Assembly: GCA_903850505.1 (NCBI GenBank)
Contig: CAINLT010000428.1
Coordinates: forward strand, 1 to 42,471
Length of the DNA stretch: 42,471 nucleotides
Direction of reading: 5' to 3'
From: an uncultured Myxococcales bacterium
GTDB taxonomy: Bacteria > Myxococcota_A > UBA9042
The translations under genes and the position numbers were made by a program. Below the pieces are notes generated by a model. The model was not told where the DNA came from and searched no databases. It worked only from the letters and a program-made list of their open reading frames with translations. Each line of letters opens with the position of its first letter. The first letter of the stretch is position 1. This document shows positions 9,605-18,278 of this stretch, one piece after another.

Positions 9605-10957
9605 TTACTGCGGCTCGACCGGACCAGCAGCCCAAGTGCGCCAACGCGGCAGCCACAATTCCTCGGCCAGAATGCGCAGCGTCGCGGCGACCGGAACCGC
9701 CAGGACCAGGCCGGCAAAGCCCGCGACAGCGCCACCGACGGTCAGCGCCACGATCATCGTCAGCAGGTCCAATTCGACCGCATCGCCGACGATGAGCGGA
9801 TTCAGCACCGATTCCGCGATCTGGCCGACCGCGTAAACGCCGAGAACGCCGAGCAACCAGCCCCAGCCGTGCGCGCCGGTCGCACACTCAATCGCGCTCA
9901 TGAGAAGCACGGGCACGAGGGCGAGCACGTTGGCCAGTGGCACCAGCGTGAGCGCGCCGATCGCCAAGCCCGCGAGGATGCCGAGGCGAACGCCCAGCAA
10001 GGCCCAGCCGATCGCGGTGATTGCGCCGACGATGGCGCAGACGACGACGCGGCCGCGGACAAACGCGCTGATCGATTCACCGATCCGGCCGAGAATGCGC
10101 AGCCAGTGCGCGCGTTGTGTTTGCGGGACGTAATGCGGCAGTGAGGCTTGCCAGCGCGGCAGCGCCAGCAACAGCAGGAACGCATAGAGCGGCGTGAGAA
10201 TTGCCGTCACCGCCAAGCCAAAGAGCGCCATGAGCACGTCGCCAACGGAGCCGAGTACGCGCATGCCCACGTCGCTGGCCGTAGACAACTGCGGCCCGGA
10301 CAGCAGCTTGACCACGCGCTCGCGCGACAACGCTTGCTGCACGGCCCGCCGTGCGCCGCGCAACACGCCATTGCGGTCCAGCCAGCTGATCGCTTGGCCG
10401 ACGCTGCTCGTGCGATCGCGCTGCAGGAGCCGCAGCCGCCGGGAATAGCCGGGCTCCAGCCGACCATCGCCGTCGCGATCGCCCACAACCTCCGCGAGCG
10501 TCTGATCGCGGCTCGGCGTCGGCAAATCGCGCAGCAGCCGCACCGTATCTGCGGGCGCGCCGTGCGCCTGGGCCTCGCTCGCCAGCCGCGCGCCTTGCCA
10601 TTGCGTCAGGTCCGGATCCGCGTAGCTGCCGTAGTCCAGCGGGTGGTCCACGTTCGCCATCGCCGCGCCGCCCTCGCCCGTCACGGCCACCGTCCAGTGC
10701 CGCGCTTCGGCGATCATCATCGGCACCGCGATCGCCGCCAGCACGCCAAACACCAGGACGACCGCGCCCAACGCCAGCGCGATCGCCCGCACGCGGGATC
10801 GCATCCGCGGCGTCCACCGCTCGACCATCGGCGCGAGCACCAGCGACAGCACGGCGCCCAGCACCAACGGGAGGAGCACGCCGGACAGCCACCAGCACAG
10901 CGCCGCGACGCCGGCCAGCACCGCGAGGGTCATCAGGTTTGGCGTCTTGGTCGGCAT
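9605..10957 (-). CDS. AI-2E (PerM) family transporter with EF-hand-like loop
   Basis: At 450 aa, it has two N-terminal hydrophobic segments, a third at about 60-85, a soluble stretch of roughly 120 residues, and then a cluster of C-terminal membrane helices. This is the characteristic topology of the AI-2E/PerM family, a poorly understood permease group including exporters of autoinducer-2 and Na+/H+ antiporter-like members. The family-typical conserved stretch around PLYAFLLLLALPRW and GRVVVCAIVGAITAIGWALLG is present. The unusual part is DRDGDGRLEPGY at 160-171 in the soluble loop, a DxDxDG calcium-loop signature. The ATG at 10957 is preferred to a GTG seven codons earlier. Confidence 0.85.
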   Translation of the reverse strand: MPTKTPNLMTLAVLAGVAALCWWLSGVLLPLVLGAVLSLVLAPMVERWTPRMRSRVRAIALALGAVVLVFGVLAAIAVPMMIAEARHWTVAVTGEGGAAMANVDHPLDYGSYADPDLTQWQGARLASEAQAHGAPADTVRLLRDLPTPSRDQTLAEVVGDRDGDGRLEPGYSRRLRLLQRDRTSSVGQAISWLDRNGVLRGARRAVQQALSRERVVKLLSGPQLSTASDVGMRVLGSVGDVLMALFGLAVTAILTPLYAFLLLLALPRWQASLPHYVPQTQRAHWLRILGRIGESISAFVRGRVVVCAIVGAITAIGWALLGVRLGILAGLAIGALTLVPLANVLALVPVLLMSAIECATGAHGWGWLLGVLGVYAVGQIAESVLNPLIVGDAVELDLLTMIVALTVGGAVAGFAGLVLAVPVAATLRILAEELWLPRWRTWAAGPVEPQ

Positions 10958-10990
10958 CGGCAGCACACCTTGGCGCACGCGCCGGGGATT

Positions 10991-12205
10991 TTACGGGTAG
11001 AGCAGCACTTTCTGGCGCCGCACGGCAAAGAGCGCGAGCTCCGGTTGCCAGCTCTCCTCAATCTTGTGCCAGTCCACGCCCTCTTTCAGCGCCGTCAGCA
11101 CGCGCTCCGTGCCCCAGACGCGGCCAAATTTGCCGACGTCCTTGATCTGCATCTCTTCGGGAAACAGCTTGTACAGGTTGTGCAGGATCGCCAGCGCGGT
11201 CTTGAGCGGCTTGAAGATGCGCGGATTGGTCAGCACCAACTGCACGCCGTGGACCAGCTTGCCCGAGAACTGCGCACCGGCGCGCGGCTTCCAGCTCATC
11301 GGCCGGAACAGCACGCCCGGCAGATTCTCCGCGCGCAGGCAGTCGGCGAGCTTCTGCGGATCGATGTAGGGCGCGCCAATCAGCTCAAACGGCATGGAGT
11401 TCCCGCCGCCTTCATTCACGTTCGCACCGCAGCCGCCGACCATCCCAGTGGCCACGTACAAGTGCGCGTTCAACTCGTGCGGAATGCCCGGCGAACTCGG
11501 CACCCACGGCAAGCCGGTATCCTCCCAGACCATGTCCCGCCGCCAGCCTTTCATTGGCACGACTTTCAGGTCGACCTTGATGTTCAGCTCCTGCTGGTAG
11601 AAACGCGCCAGCTCGCCCAGCGTCATGCCGTGCGTGACCGGCAGCGGCCCCCAGCCAACCAGGCTCTTGTGCTTCTTCTCGATGATCGGCCCTTCAAACA
11701 GCAGCCCGCCGCCCGGATTGGGCCGGTCCAGCACGATCAGCGTCTTGCCCGCAGCACCCGCCGCGATCATCAGCTTGCCCAGCGTCGTGGCGAACGTGTA
11801 AGTCCGTGAGCCGAGGTCCTGGATGTCGAACACCAGCACGTCGATGCGTTCCAGCGACGCCTTGCTTGGCGAGAAATGCGCGCCCCACACGGGCTCGACG
11901 GGCAGACCGCTGCCGGGATCCACGCCCTTGTCGCCGCCTTTGCCGTTGGCCAGCGCCGCTGCGATGCCGTGCTCTGGCGCGTACAGCTGGGTCACTTCCA
12001 CACCCACTTTGCGGAGGCGATCGAGCGTCGGCACCAACTGGCTGTCTACCGCGGAAGGATTCGTCAGCAATCCCACGCGCTTGTCGCGCACCAGATCGAG
12101 CTGCTCTTCAACAAGCACCTCGATGCCCGGCTTGACGCCCGCGGCATGGGCTTGGGCCGGCAGCGCGGCCAGCATCACAAGGATCAGAAAATACAATCGT
12201 TTCAT
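10991..12205 (-). CDS. namZ: Exo-beta-N-acetylmuramidase NamZ-like (DUF1343) protein
   Basis: This is a 404-aa exported protein with a clean signal peptide (residues 1-21, cleavage near AHAAG). The DUF1343/GH171 family includes Bacillus NamZ, which removes MurNAc from non-reducing ends of peptidoglycan fragments. Family motifs appear in order: GLLTNPSAVDSQ, YAPEHGI, FDIQDLGSRTYTF, VLDRPNPGGG, THGMTLGELA, TGLPWVPSSPGIP and NSMPFELIGAPYID. The likely role is cell-wall recycling in the periplasm. The stop is 33 bp before the PerM-family start, so the two may share a transcript. It is divergent from the FHA gene across a 150-bp gap. Confidence 0.9.
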   Translation of the reverse strand: MKRLYFLILVMLAALPAQAHAAGVKPGIEVLVEEQLDLVRDKRVGLLTNPSAVDSQLVPTLDRLRKVGVEVTQLYAPEHGIAAALANGKGGDKGVDPGSGLPVEPVWGAHFSPSKASLERIDVLVFDIQDLGSRTYTFATTLGKLMIAAGAAGKTLIVLDRPNPGGGLLFEGPIIEKKHKSLVGWGPLPVTHGMTLGELARFYQQELNIKVDLKVVPMKGWRRDMVWEDTGLPWVPSSPGIPHELNAHLYVATGMVGGCGANVNEGGGNSMPFELIGAPYIDPQKLADCLRAENLPGVLFRPMSWKPRAGAQFSGKLVHGVQLVLTNPRIFKPLKTALAILHNLYKLFPEEMQIKDVGKFGRVWGTERVLTALKEGVDWHKIEESWQPELALFAVRRQKVLLYP

Positions 12206-12301
12206 TGGCTCCGCCCCTCGTCATCGCTGGCCGCCCATCGGCACTCTAACCGGAATTCGTCGCTGCGCCAGTAGCCGCACCAAAGTCGCATCCGGCGGAA
12301 C

Positions 12302-12330
12302 TTGCGACGGCGGCCATAGTCTCCGACAAT
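12302..12330 (+). promoter_or_regulatory. Sigma-70 type promoter for the FHA gene
   Basis: TTGCGA (12302-12307), a 17-base spacer and GACAAT (12325-12330) match four of six bases in each box. The predicted start is near 12337, about 19 bases before the GTG start codon. Confidence 0.45.
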
Positions 12331-12355
12331 CGGGGTCTTGCGAACGGAGGCTCCT

Positions 12356-13651
12356 GTGGCGCGGATTCACTATCTGGATGACAACAATCAGCCGCAAGTG
12401 ATTGATGTGAATGAGACTTCCGGTGATGTGCTGGTCGGGCGTTCTTCGGACTGCCAGATCCGCACGGCCGGTCATTCCGTGTCCCGCAAACACGCGCGCA
12501 TCGGTTGGCAGGACGGTTTGTACGTCTTGGAGGACCTCGGTTCGTCGAACGGCACGTTTTATTTCACCGACCGCCTCGATCCCAACGTCCCGGTCATCCT
12601 CGAAGACGGCGTGATTTTCCGCTGCGGCGCGTTTGAGCTGCGGTTTGAACGCGAGACGCTGGACGCGACCTTGGAGCAGCCGGTGGTGTACGCCGAATTG
12701 GGCATCCCGCCGCCGCCGTTTGATATTCCGCCGCCGCCGATGCAGATCCCGCCGCCGCCTTTTGCGATCCCGCCGCCTCCGCCGCCGCCGCTGCGCATGG
12801 TGTCGTCGATTGAAGACGCCTCAACGTCCGGTTTTGCCTTGGGCAACGAGGCGCATCAGGAGGTGAAGATTCACGTTTCGTCGGCGCAATCGGCCGTCAT
12901 GCCCGCGCCGCCGGAAACGTGGCCGGAGGAAGCGCCCGCGGGTCCGATCGACGAGCCTGACGCCGTGCCGATTCTCGACGACAACTTTGGTATGGATGTG
13001 CCCGTTCTGCTCGAGGAAGACGATTCCGCGCGTGGTGCGGTGGACGAGCCCGAGTCAGCGCCCGAGGAAGAACCAGCCGCAGAGCCGGAGTCGCCGATCG
13101 CAGCGCCTGAGACTGGCGCGGCGGCAACGGCGGCCGACGATGCCGCGCTTGGCGAACTATTGGCTGCGGCGCGCGAGGAAGTCGAAGCCCGCACGGCGCT
13201 CTGGCGGCAGGCGCTGGCCGACTTGTCCGATGCGCATCAGGAAGCGGAGGCGGCGATCGCCCGTGCCGATGCTTTGCAGGCTGAGCGCGACCACTTGCAA
13301 GCGACGTTTACCGAGGCGGAATCGGCGCGGCGGCAGTTGTCGGCGCGGCTGGAAATGCTGGAGGGCCAGTACGCGGCGGCGGAACAAGCGCTGCTGACTG
13401 AACTTGCCGCAGCGCGCGCGGGTCGGCCGAGTCCGGCTGCGGACAGCGAAATGCAGCGCCTGCGCGCGGAGCTGACGGCGGCCCAGACGGCGCTTCGCGG
13501 CCTGGACGACCAGTCGGAGGCCGAAGCGGTGGAGCTGCGTCGCCAATTGACGGAGGCGCTGGCCGAGAATGACCGCCTTTCTGCGCAGTTGGACGCCGCG
13601 AGCTTGCCGACGACGCCGTTTCCGCGCGATCCTGCTGAAAGCGCCGATTGA
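12356..13651 (+). CDS. FHA-domain protein with proline-rich and coiled-coil regions
   Basis: This 431-aa cytoplasmic protein has an N-terminal forkhead-associated domain that would bind phosphothreonine peptides. The conserved GRS (28-30), S43-R-K-H46 and GSSNGTF (62-68) residues are all present. A proline block of repeated IPPPP units follows (about residues 118-148), then an acidic A/E/P-rich linker, and a heptad-rich coiled coil from about 265 to 425. No enzymatic domain is visible, so it looks like a scaffold that reads a Ser/Thr kinase signal. No kinase gene is in this window. The GTG at 12356 is chosen because GGAGG ends five bases before it; a TTG at 12338 lacks such a site. Confidence 0.85.
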   Translation: MARIHYLDDNNQPQVIDVNETSGDVLVGRSSDCQIRTAGHSVSRKHARIGWQDGLYVLEDLGSSNGTFYFTDRLDPNVPVILEDGVIFRCGAFELRFERETLDATLEQPVVYAELGIPPPPFDIPPPPMQIPPPPFAIPPPPPPPLRMVSSIEDASTSGFALGNEAHQEVKIHVSSAQSAVMPAPPETWPEEAPAGPIDEPDAVPILDDNFGMDVPVLLEEDDSARGAVDEPESAPEEEPAAEPESPIAAPETGAAATAADDAALGELLAAAREEVEARTALWRQALADLSDAHQEAEAAIARADALQAERDHLQATFTEAESARRQLSARLEMLEGQYAAAEQALLTELAAARAGRPSPAADSEMQRLRAELTAAQTALRGLDDQSEAEAVELRRQLTEALAENDRLSAQLDAASLPTTPFPRDPAESAD

Positions 13652-13708
13652 TCCCGTGCGTTTCGCACCGCGCTGCTTCCCCACCTGCACACACACCGGA
13701 CCAAGCTG

Positions 13709-16291
13709 ATGCCGCCAGGCCATTTTCCCGAACTGCTGGCGCCTGCCGGCGACGCCGAGGCTCTGCGCGCGGCGCTCTCCGCTGGCGCTGACGCGGTCTA
13801 CTTTGGCCTCGATCTCGGCTTCAATGCCCGTGCCCGGACTGCAAATTTCTCGCTGGAGACGCTGGCGGCGACGGTGGCGACGATTCACGCGGCCGGCGCG
13901 CGCGCCTATTTGACGCTGAATACGCTGATTTTTGAGCCCGAGCTTCCGGCGGTCGAGACGATCCTGCGCGCGGTCGCGGAGTCGGGCGTGGATGCGCTCA
14001 TCGTCCAGGATCCAGCGGTGGCGATGCTGGCGCGCGCGCTGGCGCCGTCCTTGGAGATTCACGCGTCGACCCAGATGACGATCAGTTCGGCGGAAGCGGC
14101 GGCGTTTGCCGCGACGCTCGGCTGTACGCGGGTTGTCGTGCCGCGCGAGCTGTCCGTCGCCGAGATTCGCCAGTTCGCCGCGGGGACGCCGCTCGAGCTG
14201 GAAGTGTTCATTCACGGCGCGCTCTGCATGTCCTGGTCGGGGCAGTGCCTGACGTCGGAGGCCTGGGGCGGTCGTTCAGCCAACCGCGGGCAATGCGCGC
14301 AGTCGTGCCGGATGCCGTATGAGCTGGTTGTCGACGACGTCGTGCGGCCGCTGGGCGACGTCGAGTACCTGCTGAGTCCGCTGGACCTGGCGGGGCTGGA
14401 CGTCGTGGCGGATCTCACGGCGATCGGCGTGCACGGCTTGAAAATCGAGGGTCGCCAGAAGAACGCGCAGTACGTCGCGACGGCGGTCAAGGCCTACCGG
14501 CAGCGGCTGGATGGCATCGCCGGGCGGCCGACGCCGACGCGGCTGGAAGATGCCGCGACCCAGATGGCGCTGTCGTACAGTCGCGGATTTTCGCAAGGCT
14601 TTCTGGGCGGCACGGACCATCAGACGCTGGTGGAAGGCCGCTTTCCCAAGCACCGCGGCTTGCTGCTGGGCGAAGTCACTGCGGTGGGTCGCAACACGGT
14701 GCAGGTGCGCGCGCAGGCCCGGACGGGCACGGGCGGCGTGGCGCTGGGCCTGACGACGGACGCGCAGCCGCAAACCCCGGAGATGCCGCCGCTGGCGCCG
14801 CGCGCGGGCATGGGCGTGGGGTTTGAGCGTGGCCGGCCCGAATCGGACGAGCCAGGTGGGCCGCTTTTTGGCGTGGATGCGCGCGACGACGGTTGGCTGC
14901 TGCGTTTTGGTCAGCCGGGGCCGGACCTTGGGCGCGTCCGCGTGGGCGATCGCGTGTGGCTGACGGGGGATCCCAGGATCGCCAACGAGACGGCCGATGT
15001 GCTGCGGCAACTGCCGACGGGGCGGATTCCCGTGACGTTCGCGGTCAGCGGCGCGCCGGATACGCCGCTTTCCGTGCAGCTGACGGCGACGGGGCCAATC
15101 GGCCTGGGTGCCACGGTGTCGGGCCAGACCGAGGCGCTGCTGCAAGCGGCGTCGGCGGGCGGTCTGGATGCTGCGGTGCTGAAGGACAAGCTCGCGGCGC
15201 TGGGCGGCACGCCGTTCCGGCTGCAGGATCTCGATCTCGCGCAGCTGCAGCCCGGGCTGCATGTTCCCGTTTCGGCGATGAAGGCGCTGCGCCGCGTTCT
15301 CGTGGAACAGCTGCTGCCCGCCGTGGAGGCCAAGCACCGGCACGCGGTGAATCCGCAGCCGCAGGCCTTGGCACTCGTGGAGGCCGCGATGGCGCGCCGC
15401 GCCGTGACGCCGTGGCAGCCGCCTGAGACGCCGCAGCTCCTGCCGCTGTGCCGCAACGACGCGCAATTGGACGCCGTGATTGCCGCCGGACTGCCGGAGG
15501 TTGAGCTCGACTGGATGGAGTTGGTCGGCCTGACGCGCGCGGTCGACAAGGCACGCGCGGCGGGTCTGCGCGTGACGATCGCGACGGTGCGCGTGCAGAA
15601 ACCGGGCGAGGACGGCTACGATCGGCGCATCGCCCGGCTGCAGCCAGACGGCGTGCTGGTGCGGCATTGGGGCGGCTTGATGCAGTTTGCCCAGTCGCCG
15701 CTGACGGAACGGCCGGCGGTGCACGGCGATTTTTCGCTGAACGTGACGAACTCCCTGACGGCGCATCACCTGCTGGCGCTGGGCGCGGACACGCTGACGG
15801 TCGCCCACGATCTGGACGAGGCGCAACTGCTGGCGCTGCTGACGCGTGTGCCGGCGGAGCGGCTGACGGTGACCGTGCACCACCACATCGCGACGTTCCA
15901 CACGGAGCACTGCGTCTACGCCCACGTGCTGAGCCAGGGCAAGGATTTCCGTACCTGCGGGCGGCCTTGCGAGCAGCACGCGCTGAGCCTGCGCGACCAC
16001 GTCGGCCAGATGCATCCGGTCATCGTGGACGTGGGCTGCCGCAACACGGTGTTCAATGCCCAGGCGCAAAGCGCCGCGAGCGTGGTGCCGACGCTGTTGG
16101 CGCGCGGCGTGAAGCGTTTTCGCGTCGAGTTCGTGCGGGAGAGCCACGACGAAGCGCTGGCGGTGCTGACTGCGTGGCAGGCGCTCCTGGCCGGGACGCT
16201 GCAGCCGGCGGATCTGGTGCGCAAGATCGAGGCGCATGAGCAGTTTGGCGTCACCGCCGGCACGATGCGCACCCTGGGAGGTCAACCGTGA
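13709..16291 (+). CDS. Long U32-family protein (RlhA-like) with two cysteine clusters
   Basis: At 860 aa, the N-terminal U32 domain starts with ELLAPAGDAEALRAALSAGA and contains a four-cysteine cluster (C173, C180, C196, C200) of the type that binds [4Fe-4S]. A DUF3656-like middle region follows. The C-terminal part adds a second TIM-barrel-like half with another four-cysteine set (C735, C750, C754, C777). U32 proteins such as RlhA and TrhP install hydroxylated pyrimidines in rRNA or tRNA, and the peptidase label is historical. RNA hydroxylation is therefore the most likely role, with the target unknown. The ATG at 13709 begins the domain directly. Its TGA overlaps the next gene's GTG as GTGA. 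Confidence 0.85.
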   Translation: MPPGHFPELLAPAGDAEALRAALSAGADAVYFGLDLGFNARARTANFSLETLAATVATIHAAGARAYLTLNTLIFEPELPAVETILRAVAESGVDALIVQDPAVAMLARALAPSLEIHASTQMTISSAEAAAFAATLGCTRVVVPRELSVAEIRQFAAGTPLELEVFIHGALCMSWSGQCLTSEAWGGRSANRGQCAQSCRMPYELVVDDVVRPLGDVEYLLSPLDLAGLDVVADLTAIGVHGLKIEGRQKNAQYVATAVKAYRQRLDGIAGRPTPTRLEDAATQMALSYSRGFSQGFLGGTDHQTLVEGRFPKHRGLLLGEVTAVGRNTVQVRAQARTGTGGVALGLTTDAQPQTPEMPPLAPRAGMGVGFERGRPESDEPGGPLFGVDARDDGWLLRFGQPGPDLGRVRVGDRVWLTGDPRIANETADVLRQLPTGRIPVTFAVSGAPDTPLSVQLTATGPIGLGATVSGQTEALLQAASAGGLDAAVLKDKLAALGGTPFRLQDLDLAQLQPGLHVPVSAMKALRRVLVEQLLPAVEAKHRHAVNPQPQALALVEAAMARRAVTPWQPPETPQLLPLCRNDAQLDAVIAAGLPEVELDWMELVGLTRAVDKARAAGLRVTIATVRVQKPGEDGYDRRIARLQPDGVLVRHWGGLMQFAQSPLTERPAVHGDFSLNVTNSLTAHHLLALGADTLTVAHDLDEAQLLALLTRVPAERLTVTVHHHIATFHTEHCVYAHVLSQGKDFRTCGRPCEQHALSLRDHVGQMHPVIVDVGCRNTVFNAQAQSAASVVPTLLARGVKRFRVEFVRESHDEALAVLTAWQALLAGTLQPADLVRKIEAHEQFGVTAGTMRTLGGQP

Positions 16292-16545
16292 CGCTGGAGG
16301 CCATTCGCGCGGAGATTGACGCTACCGATGCGCAGCTGCTGGAGCTCCTGGCGCAGCGTGGACGGCTCGTGCGTGCGGCTTGGGCGCTCAAGCAGGCGGC
16401 TGGCATGGAGCGGCTGGACGTGGCGCGCGAGGCGGCGGTGCTCTTGCGGCTGCGCGAGCGCGGCGCGGCGCTGGGCATGGACCCGGCGGACGTGGAGCGG
16501 ATTTGGCGCGAGATTCTGCGCGTGCGAGCCGGCTCTACGGGGTGA
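16288..16545 (+). CDS. Chorismate mutase type II (AroQ-like) domain protein
   Basis: This is an 85-aa all-helical protein matching the AroQ fold: IRAEIDATDAQLLELLAQR in helix 1, LKQAAG, then the DVAREAAVL helix and a C-terminal helix. Candidate active-site residues line up with E. coli chorismate mutase: R7, R24, K35, R47 and E48. The catalytic C-terminal glutamine position is not obvious, so activity is probable rather than certain. It would convert chorismate to prephenate for Phe/Tyr synthesis. The GTG start overlaps the U32 stop as GTGA, with GGGAGG upstream, indicating coupled translation. The link to U32 enzymes is plausible because some use prephenate as a precursor for the oxygen-transfer reaction. 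Confidence 0.85.
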   Translation: MTLEAIRAEIDATDAQLLELLAQRGRLVRAAWALKQAAGMERLDVAREAAVLLRLRERGAALGMDPADVERIWREILRVRAGSTG

Positions 16546-16607
16546 GCGATCGCGGAGGTGCCGCCCACTGACCACCCGCGGTTCACGGCAAAGAACGGCC
16601 GGGATGT

Positions 16608-18278
16608 TCAGTTGCTGATGCAGTTGCCGAACTGCGCGGAACAGTCGGTGCTCAGGCACGTGTTCTGGCAGTTCTGGTCGCCGTTGCACTTGGGGTTGCA
16701 CACGAGGACCATGCAATCGCCCAACGCGTCGAAGGACTTGCGCGCGGCGGGCGTCGACTTTCCGAGGCACTGCCACACGCAATCCTGAGCGCCCGCGCAG
16801 CCCTGCGTGCATGTGATCGTCTGCATGCACGTGTTGGTCGCCGCAGCGCCCTGGTCGTAGCAGTCGCCGATGGCTTGGAAGCAGCTGTCGGTGTTGGGCT
16901 TGGTCTCGCAGGAAATCAGTCCGCCGACCTGCAATTGCGCATCCAGCGTGCCGTTGGCGTAGCACTTGGCGCCGATGGTCAGGAGCTTGCCGGGGTAGCC
17001 CATCGCGCAACTGAACGTGGCTTTGCAGTCGGCGGCGCCGTGCTGGTCGTTGGAGACGCAGGACAGGAACTGATTGGGGCAGTTCTTGCCGATGCACTGG
17101 TTCATGCAGGTTTCATCCGTTGCGGCCGCGCAGAGGTCCACGCACAGGGCGTCCTGGCACGCGCGCACGGGCTCAAACAAGTAGTTGGCGTAGAGTGAAC
17201 CTTGGTTCGCGACGCCGTCGATGCACGCCGCCGTCGGATTGTTCTTGCCGCAGGTCTCCTGCTGGTACAGGTAGAGGCTGAGGCAGCTGTTGATCGCGCC
17301 GCCGTAGATGTCCGCGTCGTCGGGGAAGCTCGCGTCCGGGTAGCCCTGCCAGTCCAGACCGGTCAAGCCGTCGGTGTCCACGTCGCTGGCGGCGTCGGTG
17401 ACTGCGCTGTCCGTGACTGCCACGTCGACCAACTGACCGTCAGGAGCCGGCACATCAGCCTGGTCGGTCGCCGCGTCCAAGCCGGCATCGCCCGCAATGG
17501 CGTCGGCCACTTCGCCGTCGGCCACGAACAGGTCGGGTTCGCTCGCGTCCGTCGGCCCGACGTCGGGTTGCGGCGCGTCATTCGCGGCGCCGTCAAAAGG
17601 CGCGATGTCAAAAGGCGCGATGTCAAAAAGTGTGACGTCCAACGGTTCAACCGCGTCGACCGGCGATCCGTCGGGTGTCGCATCCGCACCGCTCGCGTCC
17701 ATCGACCCGGCATCGGCGACCGTCGCGTCTGGCAGCAACTTGCAGACCATGGCCGGCAGCGTGCACGTCCAACCGGCGGGGCACTGGACGTTGTTGCACG
17801 AGGGACTGCAGACCAAGCCGCTCGCGCCGTAGACGCACAGGCCGCTGGCGCACTGTTGGCTGTTCAAGCACGTGCAGCCGATGGGCCGGTCGGTGCCGCC
17901 ACACGGATTGAATGAATCGAGCACGCCGTCCGGCGCGATCAGGCCATCCTGACCGGCGTCCGGTGCGCTGCTGTCGTCCACGTCCGCGCCCATCGCATCG
18001 CCGTTGAGAATCTCGACCGCGAGCACGTCATCGCTGCCCGCGCTCGCATCGTCGCCCGTCGTCGCGTCTTCGGCAGTGTCGTTGGCAATCAAGCCGTCAG
18101 CGCCGGTCGTGCCTTGGGTCTCCCACCAGACAAGGCCGGTGTGGTCGACGTCGGCGACGCCGCGCGGGTCGTTTGAAACCGCGATATTGCCGTTGACGCC
18201 GACGTCCCAGTTCGTGCAGCCCGAAAGCGCGACCAGCGTCCCGAGAATTGCAGCGCAAGCAAGGCCGTTCCTGAGCAT
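16608..18278 (-). CDS. Large lipoprotein with repeated cysteine modules
   Basis: This is a 556-aa lipoprotein: a signal ending in LSGC (Cys21), then a D/A/G/T-rich linker. An N-terminal Cys-rich patch spans 126-179 (10 cysteines in 54 residues), followed by a second acidic linker to ~325 that contains DIAPF repeats. The C-terminal domain (332-553) is built on repeated cysteine modules. Two copies show nearly identical spacing: C374-x4-C-x3-C-x7-C-x3-C-x4-C-x6-C407 and C522-x4-C-x3-C-x5-C-x3-C-x4-C-x6-C553. A partial third copy spans 484-522. The region is probably disulfide-stabilised and surface-exposed. No known family is recognised. The start ATG at 18278 gives the lipobox in the correct place. 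Confidence 0.82.
   Translation of the reverse strand: MLRNGLACAAILGTLVALSGCTNWDVGVNGNIAVSNDPRGVADVDHTGLVWWETQGTTGADGLIANDTAEDATTGDDASAGSDDVLAVEILNGDAMGADVDDSSAPDAGQDGLIAPDGVLDSFNPCGGTDRPIGCTCLNSQQCASGLCVYGASGLVCSPSCNNVQCPAGWTCTLPAMVCKLLPDATVADAGSMDASGADATPDGSPVDAVEPLDVTLFDIAPFDIAPFDGAANDAPQPDVGPTDASEPDLFVADGEVADAIAGDAGLDAATDQADVPAPDGQLVDVAVTDSAVTDAASDVDTDGLTGLDWQGYPDASFPDDADIYGGAINSCLSLYLYQQETCGKNNPTAACIDGVANQGSLYANYLFEPVRACQDALCVDLCAAATDETCMNQCIGKNCPNQFLSCVSNDQHGAADCKATFSCAMGYPGKLLTIGAKCYANGTLDAQLQVGGLISCETKPNTDSCFQAIGDCYDQGAAATNTCMQTITCTQGCAGAQDCVWQCLGKSTPAARKSFDALGDCMVLVCNPKCNGDQNCQNTCLSTDCSAQFGNCISN
17592..17636. repeat. Three-unit 15-bp tandem repeat within the Cys-rich lipoprotein
   Basis: Two identical 15-bp units (GTCAAAAGGCGCGAT) at 17592-17606 and 17607-17621 are followed by a diverged third. 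On the coding (minus) strand they encode DIAPF repeats in the acidic linker. The unit keeps the reading frame. Confidence 0.85.

Noticed and set aside
12700..12795. CCG/CCGCCG runs that look like a DNA satellite
   Set aside because: They are proline codons of the IPPPP block in the FHA protein and are explained by the protein repeat.
14276..16285. A 669-codon minus-strand open frame opposite the U32 gene
   Set aside because: Same composition artefact as above, very rich in R/Q/H and fully antisense to a gene with clear domains.
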